Positions 52,134-61,020 of a DNA stretch of 64,000 nt are shown piece after piece. Numbering within the stretch: the stretch's first letter is position 1; the number at the start of each line of letters is the position of its first letter. The translations under genes were made by a program, and so were the position numbers. The notes beneath the pieces were generated by a model. The model made no database searches, was not told the origin of the DNA, and saw only the letters and a program-made list of their open reading frames with translations. The DNA comes from 3107 sp965216225 (GTDB lineage: Bacteria > Pseudomonadota > Alphaproteobacteria > Rhodobacterales > Rhodobacteraceae), in contig CBDCFF010000022.1 of NCBI GenBank assembly GCA_965216225.1, forward strand, positions 37,802 to 101,801, given 5' to 3'.

Positions 52134-52193
52134 CGCAACATCCTCCTCAATTCCCGCTCAGTCAATGATACAAATTACAATTCCGGGTGACTA

Positions 52194-53238
52194 GAGCGGT
52201 TCATCATTTGTTTGAATCTCGGGATTCCGTTTTTCGTTGAATTGTGATTCAAACTGCGTGCCGGGACTGGAGGCCGGCATGCATGGTAAAACCCTATTCG
52301 AATGATCTTCGGGAGCGTGCAGTAGCAGCTGTTGTTTCCGGCGAGACGGCACGTGTTGTGGCTGCCCGTTTCTCGGTGGCTGTTTCTTCGGTGATCAAGT
52401 GGCGCCAGCGATATCGCGAGACTGGCAGCGTGGCGCCTGGCAAGATGGGTGGCCACCGCAGGATTATCCTTGAACCCCACCGTGATTTTATCCTGGAGCA
52501 GATCAACCGCACGCCGCACCTGACGCTGCATGGTCTGAAAGACATGCTGGCGAAGCGGGGCGTCAAGGTGTCCCACAATGCGGTCTGGCACTTCATGCGC
52601 CGCGAGGGGCTGAGCTTCAAAAAAAACACTGCTCGCCCTTGAGCGGGCCCGAGCCGATGTGGCCCGCCGGCGAAAGCGCTGGAAGGGGGTCATGCGTCAA
52701 CTCGATCCGCGCAAGCTGGTCTTCATTGATGAAACCTGGATCAAGACCAACATGGCTCCGCTGCGCGGCTGGGGACCAAAAGGCAAACGCCTGCACGGCT
52801 TTGCGCCCCATGGCCACTGGAACACCATGACGTTCATTGCTGCCTTGCGCTGCGATCAATTGACGGCGCCCTGTGTCTTTGACGGCCCGATCAACGGGCA
52901 GTCCTTCCGTGCCTATATCGATCAACTGCTTGTCCCTGCACTGAAGCCCGGCGATATCGTCATCATGGACAACCTCGGCTGCCATAAATCGAAAGCCGTG
53001 CGCGATGCCATCAAGGCGGCAGGCGCGCGGGTGTGGTTCCTGCCACCATACTCGCCAGACCTGAACCCGATCGAGCAGACATTCGCCAAGATCAAACACT
53101 GGATGCGGATGGCTCGGAAACGAACCAGTGAAGAGGCCTGGCGATACGTTGGACGCCTCGTCGGATCAATCACACAACAGGAATGCCAAAACTACCTCGA
53201 AAACACAGGCTATGCTTCAGTCAAAATGTGAAGGACTC
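52194..53238 (+). mobile_element. IS630-family element 2
   Basis: Imperfect inverted ends GAGCGGTTCATCATTTG and GAGTCCTTCACATTTTG, bounded by TA at 52192-52193 (shared with IS630-1) and 53239-53240. Intact. Confidence 0.9.
52284..53231 (+). CDS. IS630-family transposase made by programmed frameshift
   Basis: Frame 1 (52284-52642) gives a helix-turn-helix region, MVKPYSNDLRERAVAAVVSGETARVVAARFSVA, and ends FKKNTARP. An A8 run at 52619-52626 allows a -1 shift to FKKTLLALERARADVARRRKRW. That leads into the DDE domain (LVFIDETWIKTNMAPLRGWG, VIMDNLGCHKS, LPPYSPDLNPIEQTFAKIKHW) ending at 53231. Such slippery runs are the normal expression mode in this IS630 subgroup, so I treat it as one functional gene. 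Confidence 0.9.
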
Positions 53239-53888
53239 TAGAGCGGCAGAAAACTTTGCTTTCGCGGGTCGAACACGCAAAGCTGCCCCTCGCTTATATC
53301 GTGCCAGAGCCCATGCAGCGAGAGTTCGCCGGAGGCGACAGCGCCTGCGACGAACGGAAACGTCATCAGGTTCTCAAGCGACACCAATACCGCCTTCTGT
53401 TCCATCTCCCGTTGCAGCCGCTCGGGCTCTTTCACGCCCTTTACGTCCTTGAAACCCGGCTTGAGTATATCCAGCCATTTTGCAACATACATGAATTCCT
53501 CGGCGAAATTCCCGTCCTTGTGCGCACAAAGGTCGATGCAGCCTTTCACGCCGCCGCAACCGGAATGGCCGACCACGAGAACATGCGCCACCCTCAGCGC
53601 CTTGACCGCATATTCTATCGCGGCAGAAGTGCCATGGTAGTTGCCGCCGGGATTATGGGGCGGGACCAGGGCGGCAATATTCCGATGGATAAAGAATTCA
53701 CCCTGATCGGCACCGAAAATGGATGTGACATGCACCCGGCTGTCGCAACAGGAAATCACCATCGCGCGCGGATGCTGGCCAACATCGGCAAGGTGCCTGT
53801 ACCATGATCTGTTTTCCGCGAAACTGGTCGCTTTCCATCCAAGATAGCGGTTCACCAGATAACCGGGAAGCTGTTGTGCCTTGTCCAT
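53238..53888 (-). CDS. can: Beta-class carbonic anhydrase
   Basis: 216 residues from ATG at 53888. Zinc ligands Cys47, His108 and Cys111 with the Asp49-Arg51 dyad (ISCCDSRVHV and VVGHSGCGGVKG). It hydrates CO2 to bicarbonate in the cytoplasm. An upstream in-frame Met exists (53993), but the region before 53888 lacks similarity. The TAG stop is made from the TA target of IS630-2 plus the IS's last base, and the original CCC-TA site would also give TAG, so the insertion left the protein unchanged. It follows tctA by 101 bp in the same direction. Confidence 0.93.
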   Translation of the reverse strand: MDKAQQLPGYLVNRYLGWKATSFAENRSWYRHLADVGQHPRAMVISCCDSRVHVTSIFGADQGEFFIHRNIAALVPPHNPGGNYHGTSAAIEYAVKALRVAHVLVVGHSGCGGVKGCIDLCAHKDGNFAEEFMYVAKWLDILKPGFKDVKGVKEPERLQREMEQKAVLVSLENLMTFPFVAGAVASGELSLHGLWHDISEGQLCVFDPRKQSFLPL

Positions 53889-53989
53889 TTCGCGAATGCC
53901 CTTTCGCCCTGGCAACATTGCCGCGCCCGCAGTTTGTGTTGCAAACGCTTCCCCCGGCGCGTCAACGCCGGGGGGATATGTTCCCGGTA

Positions 53990-55510
53990 TCAATCCCCGT
54001 CTGCGACGCCTTCCGCGCGGGCCCTGGCGCGCCTTGCCCTGTAGCTTGGCAGGATGATGAGAATCGCGGCGAGGACGAGCAGGCCGAGCGTCATGGGACG
54101 TTCAAGAATGAAGCCCACGCCATCGTATTTCTCCATGGCATTGGAGAAGTTGTCTTCAAGTCCCGGGCCGAGGACGAAGCCGATCAGGGCCGGCGCCAGC
54201 GGATAGTCGGCGAAGCGCAGGATGGTTGCGATCACCCCCATGCCGGTCAGCAGCAGCAGTTCCGTTGCGTTGTTCTGCCCGATATAGGCGCCCATCAGTG
54301 TGAAGAACAGGATGAAGGGGATCAGATAGTTGCGCGGCACCAAGAGCACCTTGGCGATATAGGGGATCAGCGGCAGGTTCAGGATCAGCAGAACCAGGTT
54401 GCCGATATACATCGAGATGATTACCGCCCAGAAGATCGACGGGTTGTCGATCATCAGCCGTGGCCCCGGCGAGACATCAAGCGCGATCAGCGCGCCCAGA
54501 AGGATCGCCGTGGTGCCGGAGCCGGGAATGCCCAGCGTCAGGAGCGGCACGAAGGAGCCGGTACAGGCCGCGTTGTTGGCCGATTCCGGCGCCGCCAGAC
54601 CCTTGAGGGAGCCCTTGCCGAACTCTTCCTGCTCTTCCTTCGAGGCGATGTTGCGCTCTACCGCATAGCCAAGGAAAGAGGCGATCGTCGCCCCCGCCCC
54701 CGGCAGAACGCCGATCAGAAAGCCCTGAATCGACTGCCGCCCGATCACCGGCGCGATTGACCGGGCCTCTTGCCGGGTGATGCGCATATCCTTGATTTCC
54801 TGCGCCTTGCCGTCATCGCCGCCCGACCGCGACGGGTCGAGCACCAGAAAGATCGCCTCTGGCATGGCGAACATCGCCATCGCCAGCGTGATGAAGCCGA
54901 TGCCCGACTGGATATCCTGAAAACCCATGGTGAAGCGCGGCGCGTTGAACAGCGCGCCCTGGCCCACCGTCGCCATCAAGAGGCCCAGAACCGTCATGAT
55001 CAGCGCCTTGCCGACCTGCCCCGATCCGGCAAAGGCGGCAATCGCCGAAAGCCCCACCGCCATCAGCGCAAAATATTCCGCCGATTCGAAAAGCAGCGCG
55101 ACGCTCGCCAGCGCCGGGGCGAAGATCAGCAGCAGGCCCGCCCCGATCGTGCCCCCCGTGAACGAGGAGATCGCCGCAACCGTCAGCGCCTTGCCCGCCT
55201 TGCCCGACCGGGCCAGCGGATAGCCGTCAAAGCTCGACGCGACGGTCGAGGCCACACCGGGCGCGTTGATCAGGATCGACGAGGTCGAGCCGCCGAAGAT
55301 CGCGCCGTAGTAGACCCCCGCCAGAAGGATCAGCGCCGCGGACGGATCGCCGAGGCTGATCGCCACCGGAATCATGATCGAGATGATCGACATCGGGCCG
55401 AGGCCCGGCAACATCCCGATGAACGTGCCGATCAGGCAGCCGCCGATCACCATCAGAAGATTGGTCAGTGAAAAGGCCGTGCCGAGGCCGATCAGAATTC
55501 CTTCAAGCAT
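53990..55510 (-). CDS. tctA: Tripartite tricarboxylate transporter, large membrane subunit TctA
   Basis: 506 residues with about twelve hydrophobic segments. TctA signatures FIGMLPGLGPMSIISIMIPV, YYGAIFGGSTSSILINAPG and GVLPGAGATIASFLGYAVER, the duplicated Gly-rich substrate loops, then LLTLGIPGSGTTAILLGAL. It forms the translocation pore with TctB; uptake of citrate or other tricarboxylates or dicarboxylates is ion-driven. Starts 14 bp after tctB. Confidence 0.94.
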   Translation of the reverse strand: MLEGILIGLGTAFSLTNLLMVIGGCLIGTFIGMLPGLGPMSIISIMIPVAISLGDPSAALILLAGVYYGAIFGGSTSSILINAPGVASTVASSFDGYPLARSGKAGKALTVAAISSFTGGTIGAGLLLIFAPALASVALLFESAEYFALMAVGLSAIAAFAGSGQVGKALIMTVLGLLMATVGQGALFNAPRFTMGFQDIQSGIGFITLAMAMFAMPEAIFLVLDPSRSGGDDGKAQEIKDMRITRQEARSIAPVIGRQSIQGFLIGVLPGAGATIASFLGYAVERNIASKEEQEEFGKGSLKGLAAPESANNAACTGSFVPLLTLGIPGSGTTAILLGALIALDVSPGPRLMIDNPSIFWAVIISMYIGNLVLLILNLPLIPYIAKVLLVPRNYLIPFILFFTLMGAYIGQNNATELLLLTGMGVIATILRFADYPLAPALIGFVLGPGLEDNFSNAMEKYDGVGFILERPMTLGLLVLAAILIILPSYRARRARARAEGVADGD

Positions 55511-55524
55511 GTCTCAGCTCCCTC

Positions 55525-56010
55525 TCACATCAGAAACGCCGGCCATGGCCGCATGAAAATGCCCAGAACCGGGTCCACAAGATACCATACGATACCCACC
55601 GCAAGCGCGCCGGTGACAACCATGGCGATCCATTTCCGCTCTCCCAGAATGGCCGAACCCAGAACAAGGAAAAGCATCGTCGAAAGCAGAAAGCCTGCGG
55701 GGCGCAGCGCAAAGGCGTAAAGCACCATCAGCCCAATCAGGGACAGCGCCTGCCCCAGCTTGTATTCGGTCAGCTTGCGATAGTTGATCTCGGAAACCTC
55801 GGCGGTGTGGTTCGACTTCTCCAGCCCAAGCAGAATGACCAGCGCCATCACCGCCCCGATGACGCTCAGCATTTTCGGGAAGGTCGAGGGCCAGATCTGC
55901 CTGCTCTGCATGAACGGCGACAGTTGCCCATCCATCGTGAAAAACGCGGCATACCCGTAAACGAGGCAGATCAGCAGGAATACAAGCGCGATATAGCGGT
56001 CAAGTGCCAT
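55525..56010 (-). CDS. tctB: Tripartite tricarboxylate transporter, small membrane subunit TctB
   Basis: 161 residues with four hydrophobic helices (IALVFLLICLVYGYAAFF at the N-terminus, FPKMLSVIGAVMALVILLGLEK, LSLIGLMVLYAFALRPAGFLLS, WIAMVVTGALAVGIVWYLVD). The HRPAGF-like ALRPAGF motif is typical of TctB. Lies between tctC and tctA. Confidence 0.9.
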   Translation of the reverse strand: MALDRYIALVFLLICLVYGYAAFFTMDGQLSPFMQSRQIWPSTFPKMLSVIGAVMALVILLGLEKSNHTAEVSEINYRKLTEYKLGQALSLIGLMVLYAFALRPAGFLLSTMLFLVLGSAILGERKWIAMVVTGALAVGIVWYLVDPVLGIFMRPWPAFLM

Positions 56011-56089
56011 GGGTCATCTCCTGTATCGTTGCCACGCCCGAAACCACGGGCGCGGCTGTCGCGGACGGTCGGGGTCGGTCGGGGTCGGC

Positions 56090-57082
56090 TTACAGGAAAC
56101 CGAGCTTCTTCATCAGATCGCCCATCACCTGCTCCTGCTCCTCAAGGAACATACGGAATTTTTCGCCGGGATTGAAGATGTTGACAAGCCCCAGACGCTG
56201 GCGGATCGCTTCCCATTCGGGCGTTTCGTACATCCTGGCAAAGGTATCCTGATACAGCGCAGCCTTGTCCTCCGGCAGACCGGGCGCGCCAAAGAAACCG
56301 CGCCAGTTCACGAAAGTCACGTCGAGAGCCTGCTCCTTGAGGGTCGGCGCGTCGGCGAAGGAATCGCTGCGTTCGTCGGCGGTGATGCCGATGATCCTGA
56401 TCTCACCGGCATTGGCAAGGTCGAGCGCCTCGGAAAAACCCGTGACCAGCGCGGTAATCTCGCCGGACAGCAACGCCGCCATCGCCTTGCCCCCCCCATC
56501 GTAGGGGATGTATTTCACGTTTATCGGTTCCTGGCCCGCAGCTTCGAATGCCATTGCCACAACCAGATGGTCCATGCCGCCGGGCACCGAACCGCCACCG
56601 ACCACCGTGCCGCGCGGATCAGCCTCGTAGGCGGCAATCAGGTCGGTCATCGAATTGACCGGGCTGTCCTTGTGGACGGCAAAGGCGGCATAGTCCCCGA
56701 CAATCCCGGCAACCAGGGTCAGATCGCGGAAACTTTGCGTAATCTGCCCGTTCAGCGAACGGATCACGATCGGCGTCGAGTTCACCATCAGCGTGTCGTA
56801 ATTGCTTTCCGCGTTCTCGATCAGATAACTGATCGCCTTGCCGCCGCCGCCGCCGGACATGTTCTCGAAGCTCGCAGTGCCGACAAGACCGGATTTCGTC
56901 AAGGCCTCCCCGGTGCCGCGCGCCGTCCCGTCCCAGCCGCCGCCGGCACCGCCGGGAATCAGAAAGTGAATGCTGTCAACAACCTCATCAGCCGCCGATA
57001 CAGGCAAACCAAGACACAGAATCGCGGCAGTGGATGCAGCAGCGGATAGCAAAACCCTGCGGGCCTTTCTCATTTTCGTCAT
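56090..57082 (-). CDS. tctC: Tripartite tricarboxylate transporter, periplasmic binding protein TctC
   Basis: 330 residues from ATG at 57082, preceded by GGGAGAGCAAT. Cleavable signal peptide (KARRVLLSAAASTAAILCLGLPVSAADE, cut near residue 31). The Bug/TctC fold follows: IHFLIPGGAGGGWDGTARGTGEAL with the ligand-binding loop, and GTVVGGGSVPGGMDHLVVAM. It captures the substrate in the periplasm for TctAB. First gene of the tctCBA operon and divergent from tctD. Confidence 0.93.
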   Translation of the reverse strand: MTKMRKARRVLLSAAASTAAILCLGLPVSAADEVVDSIHFLIPGGAGGGWDGTARGTGEALTKSGLVGTASFENMSGGGGGKAISYLIENAESNYDTLMVNSTPIVIRSLNGQITQSFRDLTLVAGIVGDYAAFAVHKDSPVNSMTDLIAAYEADPRGTVVGGGSVPGGMDHLVVAMAFEAAGQEPINVKYIPYDGGGKAMAALLSGEITALVTGFSEALDLANAGEIRIIGITADERSDSFADAPTLKEQALDVTFVNWRGFFGAPGLPEDKAALYQDTFARMYETPEWEAIRQRLGLVNIFNPGEKFRMFLEEQEQVMGDLMKKLGFL

Positions 57083-57110
57083 ATTGCTCTCCCATCTGAC
57101 ATGTAATACA

Positions 57111-57129
57111 GTTCCCGCTGATCGGGAAC
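57111..57129. promoter_or_regulatory. Inverted repeat in the tctC/tctD promoter region
   Basis: GTTCCCG-CTGAT-CGGGAAC, perfect 7-bp arms, 29 bp upstream of the tctC start; possible operator. Confidence 0.45.
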
Positions 57130-57165
57130 CGCTTCCAGAAATGCCTTGCCAGTTAACTATACTTG

Positions 57166-57183
57166 GCTGACAAATAGCTGACA
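57166..57183. promoter_or_regulatory. Direct repeats upstream of tctD, candidate TctD box
   Basis: GCTGACA-AATA-GCTGACA, two 7-base repeats spaced one helical turn (11 bp) apart, as expected for an OmpR-type dimer such as TctD. It sits just downstream of a TATACT element. Confidence 0.5.
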
Positions 57184-57206
57184 CATCATGGCGGGGAAAA
57201 GCCAAA

Positions 57207-57878
57207 ATGCGATTCCTACTTGTAGAGGATAACCAGCGCCTCTCTTGTGCAATCAAAAATCGACTGAGCATGGACGGGCACATCGTCGATGATGTTTCAG
57301 ACGTTCACACTGCGGAAACGATGCTTGATGTCGCAACATATGACATGATCCTTCTGGATCTGATGCTGCCCGATGGGGACGGCATGGATTTTCTAAGGAA
57401 AATCAGACGTGAAGACGATCTGACGCCGGTGATCGTGATTACCGCAAAGCGGGAATTGTCGGATCGGGTCAATACGCTGGATGTGGGCGCCGATGATTTC
57501 GTCGTCAAACCGTTCGCATTTTCTGAACTCGAAGCGCGCTGCCGCGCGGTCCTGAGGCGCAAGCGGGGAGATGCAAAAAACATGTTGCGCCTTGGCGATG
57601 CCTGCTTTGACATGCTGGACGGCACCCTTACCATCAACGGCGAGGCCGTCACGCTGCGAAACCAGGAACTGCGATTGTTCGAGGCGCTCTTCTCTGCCCC
57701 AAATCGCGTCTTTTCAAAATCCTATCTGGTTGACCGGCTTTTCTCGTTTGGTGATGATGGCTCCGAAAACGCGATAGAGGTCTATGTGGGAAGACTTCGG
57801 AAAAAGCTGTTGAAGTCGAAAATCGAGGTCGAGACCGTCCGCGGGCGGGGCTATCGGCTGGTATGCCGGGCATCATGA
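57207..57878 (+). CDS. tctD: OmpR-family response regulator (TctD-type)
   Basis: 223 residues. Receiver domain with phospho-acceptor Asp51 (DMILLDLMLPDGDG), acidic Glu7/Asp8, Thr in VIVITAKRE and Lys in DDFVVKPFAF. The C-terminal winged helix is TLRNQELRLFEALFSAPNRVFSKSYLVDRLF...VYVGRLRKKL. Divergent from tctCBA and overlapping tctE, so it most likely switches on the transporter in response to the external substrate. Confidence 0.92.
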   Translation: MRFLLVEDNQRLSCAIKNRLSMDGHIVDDVSDVHTAETMLDVATYDMILLDLMLPDGDGMDFLRKIRREDDLTPVIVITAKRELSDRVNTLDVGADDFVVKPFAFSELEARCRAVLRRKRGDAKNMLRLGDACFDMLDGTLTINGEAVTLRNQELRLFEALFSAPNRVFSKSYLVDRLFSFGDDGSENAIEVYVGRLRKKLLKSKIEVETVRGRGYRLVCRAS

Positions 57879-59263
57879 AACCTGCTGCCGCCCTTGGCTC
57901 CATCAGGCGCCGTCTGGTCATTCAGCTTTCGGTGGTTGCGGCGATCCTGTCGCTGATCTTCATTCTGAGCGTCAGAACGGTGGGCAAGAATACCGCGCAA
58001 ACCACCCAGGACAGCGTTCTTCTGGCCGCCGCGACATCCATTTCCGACTCACTGAGAATGGAGCGCGGCAGGATCGTCGTGGATATTCCCTATTCCGCTT
58101 TTTCGATGCTTGGCGCGGTCAGCGAAGATCGCATCTATTACCGGATAGATGTGGATGGAATCACCGAAACCGGGTATGAGGATCTGCCGGTTGTCCCGGC
58201 GCTTTCCGGCTCCGGCGATGAGCAACCTTTCTTCGCAAGCCGTGTGTACAGGGAAAACGATATTCGCACGGTCACGGTGAAGCGCACGATGAGCACGGTC
58301 GGCGCGCCCGTCGATGTCCATGTGATCATCGCCCAGACCCAATCCGGCTTTGCACAGGTCGCATCGCATGTGTTTTCAATCGCCACCGCGATAGGCGCGG
58401 TCTTTTTCGTACTTGCGATCCTGCTTTGTCTTCTTGCCGCGCAGAACGCGCTGAGACCCCTGACAGCCATTACCCGCGCCGTGCGCAAGCGCGGGCCCGA
58501 GGATTTGAGCCCGGTGGAAAAGAAAGTGCCCGCAGAGGTTTATCCGCTCGTTGCCGCACTCAACAGTTTCATTGCCCGCCTGGACACGGCCCTGCAACGC
58601 GCCGATGAGTTCATCGCCGACGCCGCGCACCGCATTCGCACCCCCATGGCGATGGTTCAGACCAATGCGGAAATTGCGTTGAGAACGACAAGATCGGCAT
58701 CGGGCCGGCGGGCGATAAAAGAGGTGATCAGGGCGACCGAGGAAACGTCCCGTTCCGCAGGCCAGTTGCTTGATCACGCGACCGTTGCATTTCGCTCGGA
58801 AAACCTGAAGCTGGAGCCGGTGAACCTGAGCGAACTGGTTCTGGATTCCATCAACCGGTTCAGCCCGATTGCGGATATGAAGAGCATAACGATCAGGTTC
58901 GACTCCAGCATCGGGGGCGCAATGTGCAGGTCCGACACCGTGCTGCTGCAAAGCGCCATCGGCAATGTCCTCGACAATGCAATCAAGTATTCGCCAACCG
59001 ATTCCGCCGTGCGTGTCGCTGTCGGAAAGGACAGCGATCATTTTCGCATTTCCATTTGCGACCGGGGCAGGGGTTTCAGGGAAAGCGAACCGGTTGTGCT
59101 TGCAAAACGCTTTGCGCGCGGGGAAAACTCGGGCGACGTTATCGGAACGGGTCTGGGGCTGACGATCGTCTCCGATGTCGTGGCGGCTCATGATGGCAGA
59201 CTGGAAATCTCGCAAAACACCGGAGGGTGCGGATCATGCGTCTCCATATCCTTGCCTGCATAG
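57875..59263 (+). CDS. tctE: Sensor histidine kinase (TctE-type)
   Basis: 462 residues from ATG at 57875, which overlaps the tctD stop as ATGA (an ATG at 57863 is possible). Two membrane helices (about residues 15-35 and 167-190) frame a periplasmic sensor domain of roughly 130 residues, then HAMP. The H-box is EFIADAAHRIRTPMAM (His252), followed by N-box VLDNAIKYSPTD and GTGLGLTIV. Pairs with TctD. Confidence 0.92.
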   Translation: MKPAAALGSIRRRLVIQLSVVAAILSLIFILSVRTVGKNTAQTTQDSVLLAAATSISDSLRMERGRIVVDIPYSAFSMLGAVSEDRIYYRIDVDGITETGYEDLPVVPALSGSGDEQPFFASRVYRENDIRTVTVKRTMSTVGAPVDVHVIIAQTQSGFAQVASHVFSIATAIGAVFFVLAILLCLLAAQNALRPLTAITRAVRKRGPEDLSPVEKKVPAEVYPLVAALNSFIARLDTALQRADEFIADAAHRIRTPMAMVQTNAEIALRTTRSASGRRAIKEVIRATEETSRSAGQLLDHATVAFRSENLKLEPVNLSELVLDSINRFSPIADMKSITIRFDSSIGGAMCRSDTVLLQSAIGNVLDNAIKYSPTDSAVRVAVGKDSDHFRISICDRGRGFRESEPVVLAKRFARGENSGDVIGTGLGLTIVSDVVAAHDGRLEISQNTGGCGSCVSISLPA

Positions 59264-60309
59264 CGGTCCGGCTGGCCATCTGCGCGATTCCGGCGAATGC
59301 GTTCGAGATCGAACAGGAGCAGGTCTTTCCCGGCGATGATGCAACCGACGAACTGCGTATCCTCTCGACCACCGATCTCAGCGTGTTCAAACCGGTAATA
59401 GAGGCGTTTCAGGCCGAAAATCCCGGCGTCGGCATCCATTACGTCGTCACAAGCAGCAGCGAACTGTTCCGGGCCATCCACGTTGAGGGGGCGGCGTTCG
59501 ACCTTGCCATATCATCGGCGATGGATCTGCAACTGAAAATTGCGAATGACGGCCTTGCCAGCGCATATTCATCGGATCACACGGCTAACCTGCCGGATTG
59601 GGCCAAATGGCGCGGCGAGGTCTTTGCCTTCACCCGCGAGCCTGCGGTGCTGATCGCATCGAAATCCGCATTCGCAGAGATGCCGATCCCCCGAAATCGA
59701 AGCGAACTTATTGAATATCTTCGCAAATTTCCAGACAAATTTTACGGAAAGATTGGCACATACGATGTAAGGCTGTCGGGTCTCGGCTATCTGTTCGCGA
59801 CGCAGGATTCCCGGCATTCCGAAATCTACTGGCCATTGATCGAAACGTTCGGAAGGCTGGGCGCCCGGCTGTACTGTTGCTCCGCAGACATGATTGCGGA
59901 TGTCGAAAGCGGTCGTCTGGCCCTAGCCTACAATGTTCTTGGAAGCTACGCCAGGCAGGAGCTCAACCCTGAAAACAGCAGCGCGTTGCTTGTGGAATTT
60001 GAAGATTTTTCCACCGCGATGCTGCGAACCGCCCTGATTCCGAAGAGCGCCAGGAATATCCGCATGGCAGGGCGCATGATCGACTTTCTCATTTCCCTGG
60101 ATGACAGGCCCGGCCTGAGAGAGCAGACCGGTTTTCCGACGATTCCAGGCAAACGGGATGACGACGGACATTCCGCGAATCAGATCAGGCTGGGGGTTGG
60201 CCTTCTCGTCTATCTCGATGACCGGAAGAAAGAGATTTTCATGGAAGCGTGGATAAATTCCATTCAATCGGGACATACCTCCCCCCATGCGCCGCCGGAG
60301 CAGGACTAG
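59236..60309 (+). CDS. Periplasmic solute-binding protein linked to TctDE
   Basis: 357 residues from ATG at 59236, with GGAGGG upstream and the start inside the last codons of tctE (28-bp overlap). Signal peptide MRLHILACIAVRLAICAIPANA. The mature part has the type II periplasmic-binding fold seen in iron(III)-type ABC binding proteins (DELRILSTTDLSVFKPVIEAFQAENPGVGIHYV, DLAISSAMDLQLK, GRLALAYNVLGSYA). No ABC permease follows. Such orphan binding proteins after tctDE are probably accessory sensors for the kinase rather than transport components. Confidence 0.85.
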   Translation: MRLHILACIAVRLAICAIPANAFEIEQEQVFPGDDATDELRILSTTDLSVFKPVIEAFQAENPGVGIHYVVTSSSELFRAIHVEGAAFDLAISSAMDLQLKIANDGLASAYSSDHTANLPDWAKWRGEVFAFTREPAVLIASKSAFAEMPIPRNRSELIEYLRKFPDKFYGKIGTYDVRLSGLGYLFATQDSRHSEIYWPLIETFGRLGARLYCCSADMIADVESGRLALAYNVLGSYARQELNPENSSALLVEFEDFSTAMLRTALIPKSARNIRMAGRMIDFLISLDDRPGLREQTGFPTIPGKRDDDGHSANQIRLGVGLLVYLDDRKKEIFMEAWINSIQSGHTSPHAPPEQD

Positions 60310-60316
60310 CAGGACT

Positions 60317-60972
60317 AGGCTCAGGACCCATTGACTTTGTTTTGAACGTGTGAATCAGTGTTCTGCAAAACGGAGTAGTGACATGAGCGATCCTTTCTGG
60401 CTGACGGAGGCACAAACAGCGCGCCTTGAGCCCTTCTTTCCCAAGCCCCATGGCAAGCCCCGGGTCGATGACCGTCGTGTGCCGAGTGGTATTATTTTCA
60501 TTATTCGCAACGGTTTACGCTGGCGCGATGCGCCTGTCGAATACGGCCCTCACAAAACGCTCTATAATCGGTTTGTGCGCTGGTCCCGCAAAGGTATTTT
60601 CGAACGAATTTTCGAAGAATTGGCCAACCCCCCTGGCCCGGACGCCGACACCCTCATGATTGACGCAACCCATCTCAAAGCACATCGCACGGCGTCCAGC
60701 CTCAAAAAGGGGGCTCCGATCAGCGGGTGGGCCGCGCGATCGGGCGTACAAAGGGAGGGCTGAATACGAAACTGCATGTCGTTGGAGACGGTGCGGGTCG
60801 CCCTGTCAGGCTGCATCTGACGGCGGGTCAGCGTAGCGACTTCAAGGGCGCGGATGTTTTGCTGCCCAACCTGCCTGCGGCCAGGGTTCTGATCGCGGAT
60901 CGGGGCTACGACAGCGTAAAGGTTCGAAAAATCATTGAAGATCAGAAGATTGAGGCTTGCATCCCTTCAAAG
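60317..60972 (+). mobile_element. IS5-family (IS427-like) element, truncated by IS66-A copy 2
   Basis: Left end around GGCTCAGGACCCATTGACTTTG (60319). The 3' third is missing. A 43-bp piece identical to its 5' region (60368-60410) appears inverted at 63405-63447 on the far side of IS66, showing a rearrangement here. Confidence 0.82.
60383..60972 (+). pseudogene. IS5-family (IS427-like) transposase, truncated
   Basis: OrfA MSDPFWLTEAQTARLEPFFPKPHGKPRVDDRRV...GLRWRDAPVEYGPHKTLYNRF to SLKKGAPISG ends at 60763. OrfB continues in the +1 phase as IGRTKGGLNTKLHVVGDG...HLTAGQRSDFKGADVLL...LIADRGYDS to EACIPSK, where IS66 starts. A frameshift between the two ORFs is normal for this group. The terminal catalytic Glu region is lost. 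Confidence 0.88.
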
Positions 60973-61020
60973 GTGAGCGTCCGTTGAAGCCGACCTAACG
61001 CGGGGGCGGAGGAGCCGATA

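Larger units (their letters stand above)
45847..52191 (-). mobile_element. IS630-family element 1, split by ISb-2
   Basis: Ends GTCACCTGCATC (45847) and CGGGTGAC (to 52191) are inverted repeats bounded by TA on each side (45845-45846 and 52192-52193), the TA duplication of IS630. Its own length without ISb-2 is about 1.2 kb. The right TA is shared with the next IS630 element. Confidence 0.9.
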
